Source: an uncultured Bacteroidota bacterium (lineage in GTDB: Bacteria; Bacteroidota; Bacteroidia; 2-12-FULL-35-15). Taken from it: a DNA stretch of 7,416 bases. The notes under the pieces are model-generated. The model saw nothing but the letters and a program-made list of their open reading frames with translations, made no database searches and had not been told where the DNA came from. The DNA lies in NCBI GenBank assembly GCA_903833025.1, contig CAILDT010000958.1:1-7416 (forward strand), given 5' to 3'. The position numbers and the translations under genes were made by a program. Each line of letters begins with the position of its first letter. The stretch's first letter is position 1. This document shows, piece by piece, positions 1-6,143 of the stretch.

Positions 1-1
1 T

Positions 2-808
2 AGTTCGGTATTTGATTTTAATTCCAACTATGCGGGTATTACAACAATTGCTGCCGTATATTTATTTACCGTTCAAATGTATTTCGATTTTTCGGGTTAT
101 ACTGATATTGCTTTAGGTATCGCAAAAATGCTTGGTTATAATCTAAAAGAAAACTTTGAAACACCATTGCGAGCTTCCTCTATCTCTGAATTTTGGAGAC
201 GTTGGCACATATCACTAATTTCTTTTTTCACTAAATATATTTATTATCCACTTGTATATAAATTGCGTGAATACAAAAAATGGGCTGCGATGGTTGGTAT
301 TGCAGTTACATTTATTCTATCTGGATTATGGCACAGGGCGCAACTAACTTTTTTTTGTTGGGCTTTGTGTCACGTTATCTATTTAAATTTTGAACTACTT
401 ACAAAACGAAGTAGAGCAAAGTTGTTTTCAAAATTCAATAGTTTAATTTTAAAAATAAGTTCTGTATTTATTGTTTTTAACGCTGTCTGTTTTTCTAATA
501 TATTTTTTAGGGCAAGTTCTGTAGATAAGGCAACTCATTTGATAAAAAACATAGGCAGCAATTTTATTCCAAGCTATTGGCTTGCTGGTTTTATTGCCCC
601 TTTGGCTGTTGGCGGACATCAGATAGATGAGTTTAATTTTTACATTAGCATTTTAATTGCATTATTGGTTTTAATATTTGAACGAAAAATCAATTCGTTA
701 GTTTTAAAGCAAAATTATTCAGTAGGTTTTGTAGTTCTCATTGTTTTGTTAATAATGGTTTTCGGGATATTTAATAGTGGAGCTAGATTTATTTATATGC
801 AATTTTAA
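2..808 (+). CDS. MBOAT-family O-acyltransferase (AlgI/DltB/PatA-like), 5' end outside window
   Basis: Polytopic inner-membrane acyltransferase that, by family, passes an acyl (usually acetyl) group from the cytoplasm towards an extracytoplasmic glycan. The frame is open from base 2, and the 25 residues before the first visible Met (base 77) continue the family pattern into QMYFDFSGYTDIALG, so that Met is internal and the true start lies upstream; 268 residues are visible. Family landmarks in order: the YFDFSGYTD block, NFETPLRASSISEFWRRWHIS with the first conserved His (codon 206-208), then SGLWH with the second, catalytic-type His (codon 332-334), and a late FFRASSVDKA block resembling the usual FFRAPSxxDA. 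Several hydrophobic segments follow, ending in an aromatic C-terminus. The residue after the second His is Arg where Gly is usual. The stop codon abuts the next ATG, so the two genes are surely co-transcribed. The family is certain; the substrate is not known. Confidence 0.95.
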   Translation, partial: SSVFDFNSNYAGITTIAAVYLFTVQMYFDFSGYTDIALGIAKMLGYNLKENFETPLRASSISEFWRRWHISLISFFTKYIYYPLVYKLREYKKWAAMVGIAVTFILSGLWHRAQLTFFCWALCHVIYLNFELLTKRSRAKLFSKFNSLILKISSVFIVFNAVCFSNIFFRASSVDKATHLIKNIGSNFIPSYWLAGFIAPLAVGGHQIDEFNFYISILIALLVLIFERKINSLVLKQNYSVGFVVLIVLLIMVFGIFNSGARFIYMQF

Positions 809-1768
809 ATGAAAATTATATTTGTAAAAATAGTGACTTCCGTGTTTTTTATTTGGCTACTCCTTATCAGTTTAAGTGTAGTGTTTGATTTTGCTTTAAA
901 GCAAAATTGCAATTTAAAAGCATCTTACATTCAAAAAACAAAAATTAATGCTGATATATTAATTCATGGTCCTTGTGAGCCATTATGGTTTGTTTCCCCT
1001 GCAATATTAGATAAGCAAACTGGATTAAAATCATATGATTTAGCACTTAGTCATTCTGACTTTGCTGACAATTATTTGCATCTTTATTTTTATTTAAAAA
1101 ATAATTCACCTCCAAGATATTTGTTTTTATTTGTAACTCCCGAATCAATGGACGAGAATTATGATACGTTCAACACCTATCGATTTGCCGATTTTATTGG
1201 CGATGTAAAAGTTGACAGCGTTGTTAAAGAATGCGACTCTTCCTATTTTTTTTGGACTAAAATACCTTTTATGAAATATGCTTATTACAACAATAAAATA
1301 AATTTTGATGCAGTGCAAGGGCTTAAACATTATTTTACACATCGTACTTTGCCTCATTTTGTTGATGGTTATGAACCACCCCTTCAAATAAAATGGGATA
1401 ATCATTTGGACGAGTTTATTCAACTATACCCAAAAGGATATAGTTTTAAGTGGAGTAAGCGGCGAGAAAAATATTTATCCTTAATAATTAAAGAAGCACA
1501 ACAAAAAGGGGTTAAAGTTTATTTGTTCGAGTCGCCGGTGCTTAAGGAATCATTGCAATATCAGCCTAATAGAAAGGAAATTGTAAATAAAATAAAGGCA
1601 CTTGCTGCTACTTACAATATCGTTTATAAGCAGTTTGATGATTTAGAAATTAGTGAATCAAGAGAAAATTTCATGTCTCCTTTGAACCTTAATTTGAAGA
1701 GTTCTCGTATTTTTACGGACGAATTAGGTAAATACATAAAAAACATTGATACAAAAGTAAATGAATAA
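809..1768 (+). CDS. membrane-anchored SGNH-like partner of the MBOAT, catalytic residues apparently degenerate
   Basis: 319-residue protein starting at the ATG directly after the MBOAT stop codon. Residues 5-27 form one hydrophobic segment, a signal anchor that would place the rest in the periplasm. The fold is inferred from order: a beta strand ending in ADILIHGPCEP (49-58) where relatives read ILFxGSSR or GDS, then SYDLALSHSDF (75-85) resembling the YNLGxSGSxF block, a hydrophobic strand RYLFLFVTPES (103-113), a second strand KVYLFESP (236-243), and a C-terminal NFMSPLNLNLKSSRIF (287-302) where relatives have FYDPxHLNxKGAxIF. DltD, AlgJ and AlgX play comparable roles beside MBOATs. Relative to that pattern the nucleophile position is Cys56, and the Asp and His positions are Ser290 and Asn293. 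The alignment was made by eye. The protein could be a non-catalytic binding partner, a Cys-dependent enzyme, or a diverged member using other residues. The 3' end overlaps the next gene by 8 bases. Confidence 0.82.
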   Translation: MKIIFVKIVTSVFFIWLLLISLSVVFDFALKQNCNLKASYIQKTKINADILIHGPCEPLWFVSPAILDKQTGLKSYDLALSHSDFADNYLHLYFYLKNNSPPRYLFLFVTPESMDENYDTFNTYRFADFIGDVKVDSVVKECDSSYFFWTKIPFMKYAYYNNKINFDAVQGLKHYFTHRTLPHFVDGYEPPLQIKWDNHLDEFIQLYPKGYSFKWSKRREKYLSLIIKEAQQKGVKVYLFESPVLKESLQYQPNRKEIVNKIKALAATYNIVYKQFDDLEISESRENFMSPLNLNLKSSRIFTDELGKYIKNIDTKVNE

Positions 1769-2384
1769 AATAGTAACAATTTTATTTTCGTTGTTTTCTT
1801 TAGCTGCCGTTGCTCAACCCGATTCGGTTGCATATACACACGAATTTGAATTCACAGAAGGTATTTATTTGAACTATTCTCAATTTATAAATAATCTTCC
1901 TATACCTAAAGCTTCTATTGTTTCGAACTATCCCAAAACACAAATTGATTTTTTAGCAGAAATATCAAATCAAAAAAGCATAAGTTATAATGATATTAAT
2001 GGCAACTTACAAAGGGTTGAAACAGTAACTATCTGGGGGTATTCGCGCAACCATTCTATTTACATTAATTATTTGAAGCAGCTTTGTAAAGTAAATGTAA
2101 TTGGTACATTGTTTTATTTTTCGGCTAATGTTACTTGTTCTATCGGTGTGCCCGACCCTATGGGAATGAACACTAATTATGAGGAAACTCGCCAGTTTGT
2201 TTACGACACAAAAATTGATAAGTTTTTTGAATTTAATGTTAAATCAATGGAAGAGATTTTGATGGATGATAATGAAATGCACTCAAAGTTTGTCGCGATG
2301 AAAAAGCGCGAGAAGCCTGATGTAATATTTATATTGTTGAGAAAATATAACGAGCGTCATCCGTTATATATTAAAGTAAAATAA
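1761..2384 (+). CDS. small secreted protein of unknown function
   Basis: 207 residues with a clear Sec signal peptide: MNK, a hydrophobic stretch to about residue 17, and an AVAQ-P junction suggesting cleavage near residue 19. No lipobox Cys is present, so the mature protein is probably free in the periplasm or exported further. The mature part has an FTEGIYLNYSQF stretch (31-42), a YNDINGNLQRV segment (76-86), IWGYSRNHSIYI (91-102) and a charged C-terminus ending RKYNERHPLYIKVK. This looks like a Bacteroidota-specific secreted family, but I cannot name a function. Two Cys (109 and 126) could form a disulphide. The ATG lies inside the last codons of the SGNH-like gene (8-base overlap in another frame), which implies translational coupling and hints at a role with the acylation pair. 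No alternative start fits the signal peptide as well. Confidence 0.85.
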   Translation: MNKIVTILFSLFSLAAVAQPDSVAYTHEFEFTEGIYLNYSQFINNLPIPKASIVSNYPKTQIDFLAEISNQKSISYNDINGNLQRVETVTIWGYSRNHSIYINYLKQLCKVNVIGTLFYFSANVTCSIGVPDPMGMNTNYEETRQFVYDTKIDKFFEFNVKSMEEILMDDNEMHSKFVAMKKREKPDVIFILLRKYNERHPLYIKVK

Positions 2385-2392
2385 TTTACTTT
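2373..2392. terminator. candidate weak bidirectional terminator between convergent genes
   Basis: Perfect 8-bp inverted repeat AAAGTAAA / TTTACTTT with a 4-base ATAA loop, centred on the single base that separates two convergent genes; both stop codons lie within it. On the + strand it is followed by three more T. The stem has only one G-C pair, so a hairpin would be unstable, and the base composition makes a chance match possible. Position is the main argument for it. Confidence 0.3.
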
Positions 2393-3960
2393 TTTAGTTC
2401 AGTATCTTTTGTAAACTCTTTTTCAGTAATAGTTACACCATCTTTAAAGTAATACACCGCACCGAAAGTAGTTTCCTTTTTAGTGTATAAATATCCTTTA
2501 TTGCCAACTACTAAAATTCTGCGAGTAACTTGCATATTATTTTCCTTTACTTTTTCTTCCGTTACTCCTTGCGGATACTTTTTCGCCAAATCGTTTTTAA
2601 ACAATTCCTCATCTGCTTTTAATTTTTCTATATCAGCAAGGCGTATTTTTGGGTATGCTTCGCCAGGCTTTAATTTTATGGCTTCGTTAAATGCTTTGGT
2701 TGCTACATCATAATTTTGTGCTGATATAGCAGAATCGGCAGTTGTAGTGTATGCTGTGTGTTTTTTATCCAACGCTTTTGTAATTGCTTCTCTTTCTAAC
2801 CTGTCTTTTTCTGTAGCGTCGGCTATTGCTTTTTCTTTTGCTAATCTTTCTTTTTCAGCACCATCTTTTTGTGCCTTTTCGTCTGCTATTCTTTGTTTTT
2901 CGGCGGCATCCGCTTTTGATTTTTCATCTACCAATTTTTGTTTTTCGGAAGCTATCGAATCCGATTTCATCTTTTCCAATCTGCTTTTCTCTGCTGCATC
3001 AGCCAATTGTTTTTCCTTTTCTAATCTTAATTTTTCAGCAGCATCTGCTTTATCTTTCTCGTTTTGCAAACGAACTTTTTCAGCGGCATCGGCTATTTCT
3101 TTTTGTTTTGCAAGTTTTTCTTTTTCTGTTGCTGCGGCAGCTTCTTTTTCTAGTCGTGCTTTTTCGGTGGCATCAGCCAGTTGCTGTTCTTTTTCTTTTG
3201 CTAATCTTTCTTTGTCAGCAGCATCAGCTTCGGCTTTTGCTTTTGCTATTCGCTCATTATCAGCCGCTATTGCCTGTATTCTTTCTGTCTCCGACAGTTT
3301 TGTTTTTGGATATTGTTCGTTCGGCTTAAAAGTTAATGCGTTGTTATATTCATCTTTTGCGACATCATAATTTTTTAATCCAAACGCTTTATCTGCTTTT
3401 GTTACGGCACTATTATATTTTGCTTCAAGCGGAATACCTTTATTAATAAAATCCTCAACAAGTTTTTGAAGTCCAGCAAATTCCTTTTGCATCGATTGAT
3501 TTTCTTCTTCATCTGCCTCCACTGTTTTTTTATCAGAATTATAAATATAACTCATCATTGGTTTATCCAATGTTTCCTCTATTTTAGAAATTATTTTGGG
3601 GTCGTCGGGTATTTTAAATAATTCTACTTCAGGTGTTGAAGTTGCTTTAAATTTTTTTGCTTCATCGTCCGAAAACCCCATTGTAGAATATATTATTTTT
3701 ACTTTAATATATCCTGGCTTAGTAATAAAAATACTGTATTCCTGATTCGGTTTTAAGTAAAAAGAAAATGTGCCTGAAGATTTTGTGATGTCCTGTTTGG
3801 TTTCATCCGATTCATCATTGGTAAGCGTGGCGGTTGCTCCCAGCAGGTTTTTGCCGTTTTCTTTTACCACGCCTTCTACTTTATAGCTGAATTGAGCATT
3901 GCCAGCAGTGCAAATTAGAAGGGCAATAAATGGAAGTATATATAAGAAACTCTTTTTCAT
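2386..3960 (-). CDS. secreted TPR/coiled-coil repeat protein with N-terminal carboxypeptidase-regulatory-like domain
   Basis: 524 residues if started at the ATG whose complement is at 3958-3960. A reading 17 codons longer would start at TTG and put MFITHSSFIINFANKFK before an obvious signal peptide, so I reject it. Layout: signal peptide 1-23 (LLICTAGNAQ end); about 24-116 a beta-rich domain with YKVEGVVKENGKNLLGAT and a later FITKPGYIKVK, like carboxypeptidase-regulatory or surface beta-sandwich domains; a linker; TPR-like unit one (about 181-229, with NYDVA and KPNEQYPK); a highly charged helix of eleven 15-residue repeats (230-394); TPR-like unit two (about 401-449, NYDVA and KPGEAYPK); and a C-terminal segment with VTRRILVVGNKGY and GAVYYFKDGVTITEKEF. 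Probably a periplasmic or envelope-attached structural protein; no catalytic motif is visible. The leader is A/T-rich without a Shine-Dalgarno motif, as is common in Bacteroidota. It is on the same strand as the export operon but 253 bases downstream, so it is probably a separate unit. Confidence 0.88.
   Translation of the reverse strand: MKKSFLYILPFIALLICTAGNAQFSYKVEGVVKENGKNLLGATATLTNDESDETKQDITKSSGTFSFYLKPNQEYSIFITKPGYIKVKIIYSTMGFSDDEAKKFKATSTPEVELFKIPDDPKIISKIEETLDKPMMSYIYNSDKKTVEADEEENQSMQKEFAGLQKLVEDFINKGIPLEAKYNSAVTKADKAFGLKNYDVAKDEYNNALTFKPNEQYPKTKLSETERIQAIAADNERIAKAKAEADAADKERLAKEKEQQLADATEKARLEKEAAAATEKEKLAKQKEIADAAEKVRLQNEKDKADAAEKLRLEKEKQLADAAEKSRLEKMKSDSIASEKQKLVDEKSKADAAEKQRIADEKAQKDGAEKERLAKEKAIADATEKDRLEREAITKALDKKHTAYTTTADSAISAQNYDVATKAFNEAIKLKPGEAYPKIRLADIEKLKADEELFKNDLAKKYPQGVTEEKVKENNMQVTRRILVVGNKGYLYTKKETTFGAVYYFKDGVTITEKEFTKDTELKK
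2779..3273 (-). repeat. eleven tandem 45-bp units encoding a 15-residue helical repeat
   Basis: In-frame array inside the secreted TPR/coiled-coil gene, residues 230-394. The unit approximates ADAAEKxRLxKEKxx. Units start at residues 230, 245, 262, 277, 290, 305, 320, 335, 350, 365 and 380. Nine are 15 residues long; the second is 17 (245-261) and the fourth is 13 (277-289), so the total is exactly 165 residues. The repeats are diverged in DNA, so expansion is not recent, but the translated period is clear. The helix is rich in Ala, Glu and Lys and has no Pro or aromatic residues. Confidence 0.9.
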
Positions 3961-4213
3961 TTTAAATTTATTTGCAAAATTAATAATAAAACTGCTATGA
4001 GTGATAAACAAATATGTTGGAGATGTTTCTTAACATAAGTTGGGAGTTTGGAATGATGCTTTTGCAATTTGTGCTCGCTCCATGTGAAGTATCTTTTTTT
4101 GCTTTGCGCCTTAGTCTATTTATTAAAAAAAAGATACCGCGTGTGGGCTTGGGTGTATGTCGAGATGAATGAGTTTTGTTGGTCTGAATTAATCCGCCCA
4201 TTGAATTAATAAA
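3961..4213. other. non-coding gap between the export operon and the repeat-protein gene
   Basis: No convincing gene. A 68-codon minus-strand frame (3995-4201) has no signal peptide or domain-like pattern and is probably spurious. Contents that can be seen: a perfect 12-bp inverted repeat at 4089-4137 (listed separately), a short inverted repeat ATGTT-tctt-AACAT at 4023-4036, and a minus-strand TAATTTTG at 3982-3975 that fits the Bacteroidota -7 consensus TAnnTTTG. No TTG or TTTG lies at the usual spacing upstream of it, and it would give a leader of under 10 bases, so the promoter of the repeat-protein gene is not settled. No GC-rich hairpin with a T-run follows the ATPase stop codon. Confidence 0.7.
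4089..4137. repeat. perfect 12-bp inverted repeat in the intergenic region
   Basis: GTATCTTTTTTT (4089-4100) and AAAAAAAGATAC (4126-4137) are exact reverse complements separated by 25 bases containing GCTTTGCGCC. The arms are mostly an A/T run plus GTATC. It may act as a weak terminator region for the export operon upstream of it on the minus strand, be the remains of an intergenic repeat family, or be a chance product of homopolymer runs. Confidence 0.5.
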
Positions 4214-4894
4214 CTACCCTACAATCTTCCCGTCTGCAAGTTCAATAGTTCTGTCCGAAGCTTTGGCGAAATCAATATCGTGGGTAACAGCAATAATCGT
4301 TTGCCCGAATTCGTGGGCTATTTGCTGAAAAGTATCAAACACAATCTTCGTGTTTTTACTGTCGAGGTTGCCTGTTGGCTCGTCACACATAATTATTTTG
4401 GGAGAATTAATAAGCGCACGTGCAATGGAAACACGCTGTTGCTGTCCGCCCGAAAGTTTGGATGCTGGCTTTAATGCCTGGTCTTTTATGCCAAGCATAT
4501 CCAGCTTTTCATACGCTTGCTGTTCCACTTCTTCGTGCGAATATTTACCTAATTTAAGTGCAGGAATCATAATGTTTTTGAGGCAACTGAATTCGGGAAG
4601 GAGGTAATGAAATTGAAAAACAAAACCGATATTCTTGTTTCGTATCGCTGCGAGTTTATTTACTTTTTGACCTGTTATTAAGGCGTCGTCAATAAATAAT
4701 TCGCCCTCATATTCGGTATCCATTGTTGAAAGTATATATAATAAAGTAGATTTCCCGCTCCCTGATTTACCAACGAGAGTAAGAAATTCGCCCTGGTATG
4801 CTTCAAACGAAATATTATCAAGTACCTTAAACTTTAGTGGGTCGTAAAAATATTTGCCTATTGCTTTTGTTTTTAAAACTACTTTCTTTTCCAT
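4214..4894 (-). CDS. ABC transporter ATP-binding protein (LolD/MacB type)
   Basis: 226-residue nucleotide-binding subunit, the usual length for stand-alone LolD-like ATPases. It should hydrolyse ATP in the cytoplasm as a dimer to drive the FtsX-type permease encoded upstream. All motifs are intact: Walker A GKSGSGKST (42-50), Q-loop Gln94 in FVFQFHYLLPEF, signature LSGGQQQR (147-154), Walker B IIMCDEP (167-173), D-loop NLDS (176-179) and H-loop His205 in VTHD. The FQFHYLLPEF stretch and the NKL-A-IRNKNIGF context match the LolD/MacB branch. The ATG lies 9 bases after the permease stop, which is a tandem TAA TAA. It is the last gene of the operon. A specific name such as lolD or macB cannot be justified, because the paralogues are too similar. 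Confidence 0.96.
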   Translation of the reverse strand: MEKKVVLKTKAIGKYFYDPLKFKVLDNISFEAYQGEFLTLVGKSGSGKSTLLYILSTMDTEYEGELFIDDALITGQKVNKLAAIRNKNIGFVFQFHYLLPEFSCLKNIMIPALKLGKYSHEEVEQQAYEKLDMLGIKDQALKPASKLSGGQQQRVSIARALINSPKIIMCDEPTGNLDSKNTKIVFDTFQQIAHEFGQTIIAVTHDIDFAKASDRTIELADGKIVG

Positions 4895-4903
4895 TGCTTC
4901 TTA

Positions 4904-6139
4904 TTACTTTCTGAATATCGCCACAGGGTCAACTTTTGCTGCTTTTCGTGCAGGAATAAATCCGGCACCAAATGTTACAAGTATCCCAACACCCACACCG
5001 GTAAGTGATACAGGCAGTTCGAACTGAATAGGGAAATACCCAATATCTGCCCCTATATATATATGACTTAAAAGATTAGTTAATAATGCTGCCATCAGAA
5101 ATCCAAGAATGGTACCTATAATGCCCATTACCATTGCTTCCATAACAAATATTTTAACTACATCTCCTCCCGAAAAACCTGTTGCTTTTAATATTGCGAT
5201 GTCATTCATTTTTTGAGAAATGGTCATATTCACAATGTTGTATATCCCAAAAGCAGCTACCAGCAATATCGCCCACGATATTACGGTAAACATAATTGCT
5301 CTTATTTTTTTTCCTGCAACAAATAATTCATTAGCTGCTTTCCAGTCTTCAAAACTATATCCTGTAAGTTTGCTTAGTACTTTACCATAAGCAGGAGCTT
5401 GTTCTGGGTCTTTTATGTTTACATAAATGTCGGTAACATAACTTGGTCCTTGTCCAAGAAGTTGTTGGGCAGTTGCAAGATTCATATAACTCTTTCCTTT
5501 GTCAGTAGCAAGGTTGCTTGTCTTGAAAAGACCTACCACTTTCAATAATTTAATAACACCGATGGAGGAAATAACAGAGATATTATCATTCATTTTTAAA
5601 CTTAATTTATCTGCAATGCCCACTCCGATGATTATTCCGTTGGGTGTATTTAAGAGTGTGCGTAAATCACCAGCAACCATTGTAGATTGAATATCGAACA
5701 TCGCATTTGCTTCCACAATGTTTATCCCCCAGCCAACACCATTAAGTTGCGATTTTCCATTATTATAAAATACATTTGCATTTACCATCTCTGCTGCGGA
5801 AGTTACTTCAGGTTGTCTTTTTATTTCATCCAGTAACTTTACAGGATTAATAAGATTTTTGGAGATGTTCGATATTTTAGGATTGATAATAACTGTCGAT
5901 TTTATTTTCGCAGAATCTTTTTCCAACGGCTTGCTTATCTCGTCTTCCTTGTATATCCGCACGTGAGGAGTTGTTTTAAATATCGCATTATCAGAGTATC
6001 TGTTGGTTCCGATAATCAACGTATTCATTGTAATGTAAATGGCAATACCAATAGTAACACCTAAGGCAGCTACAATAGTTTGCCGCTTGCGGGTGAGGAT
6101 ATGTGTTAATGCTATCTCTGTATTTACGCCTGTTTTCAT
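4904..6139 (-). CDS. ABC transporter permease, FtsX/MacB_PCD type (MacB/LolE-like)
   Basis: 411-residue inner-membrane subunit with the four-helix plan of type VII (MacB/LolCE) transporters. TM1 is about 22-45, after a short cytoplasmic ALTHILTRKRQTI segment. A large periplasmic domain follows (about 46-279), containing LNGVGWGINIVEANAMFDI and MVAGDLR like the MacB_PCD domain. Then come TM2 (about 280-305), a coupling-helix region DIAILKATGFSGGDVV (313-328), TM3 (about 329-357), TM4 (about 376-396) and the typical end PARKAAKVDPVAIFRK. Such permeases do not form a channel but transmit motion to the periplasm, to drive lipoprotein release or to pump a substrate through a TolC conduit. A periplasmic adaptor and TolC-family gene upstream favour the MacB-style role here. 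It lies 4 bases after the adaptor gene. The ATPase is a separate polypeptide, unlike E. coli MacB, where it is fused. Confidence 0.95.
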   Translation of the reverse strand: MKTGVNTEIALTHILTRKRQTIVAALGVTIGIAIYITMNTLIIGTNRYSDNAIFKTTPHVRIYKEDEISKPLEKDSAKIKSTVIINPKISNISKNLINPVKLLDEIKRQPEVTSAAEMVNANVFYNNGKSQLNGVGWGINIVEANAMFDIQSTMVAGDLRTLLNTPNGIIIGVGIADKLSLKMNDNISVISSIGVIKLLKVVGLFKTSNLATDKGKSYMNLATAQQLLGQGPSYVTDIYVNIKDPEQAPAYGKVLSKLTGYSFEDWKAANELFVAGKKIRAIMFTVISWAILLVAAFGIYNIVNMTISQKMNDIAILKATGFSGGDVVKIFVMEAMVMGIIGTILGFLMAALLTNLLSHIYIGADIGYFPIQFELPVSLTGVGVGILVTFGAGFIPARKAAKVDPVAIFRK

Positions 6140-6143
6140 TCTT

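Noticed and set aside
77..79. ATG at base 77 as the start of the MBOAT gene
   Set aside because: The same frame is open back to base 2 and encodes matching MBOAT sequence before the Met, which lies within the conserved YFDFSGY region. The gene is cut by the window edge.
1145..1839. Two minus-strand frames (1145-1423 and 1624-1839) opposite the SGNH-like and small secreted genes
   Set aside because: They overlap well-supported genes on the other strand and show no domain, signal peptide or plausible start context.
2747..3370. Long plus-strand frame of 207 codons opposite the repeat-protein gene, rich in Ser, Phe and Ala
   Set aside because: It is the antisense image of the Ala/Glu/Lys repeat: the 45-bp period keeps stop codons out of the complementary frame. 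It has no start context or domain, and another plus-strand frame (2826-3329) is open for the same reason.
3961..4011. A 17-codon N-terminal extension of the repeat-protein gene
   Set aside because: It would start at TTG and place polar residues ahead of a well-formed signal peptide. The ATG at 3960 with an A/T-rich leader is the better start.
3995..4201. 68-codon minus-strand frame in the gap after the ATPase gene
   Set aside because: Composition is unlike a folded protein, there is no signal peptide or recognisable motif, and it covers the inverted repeat. It is more likely intergenic DNA.
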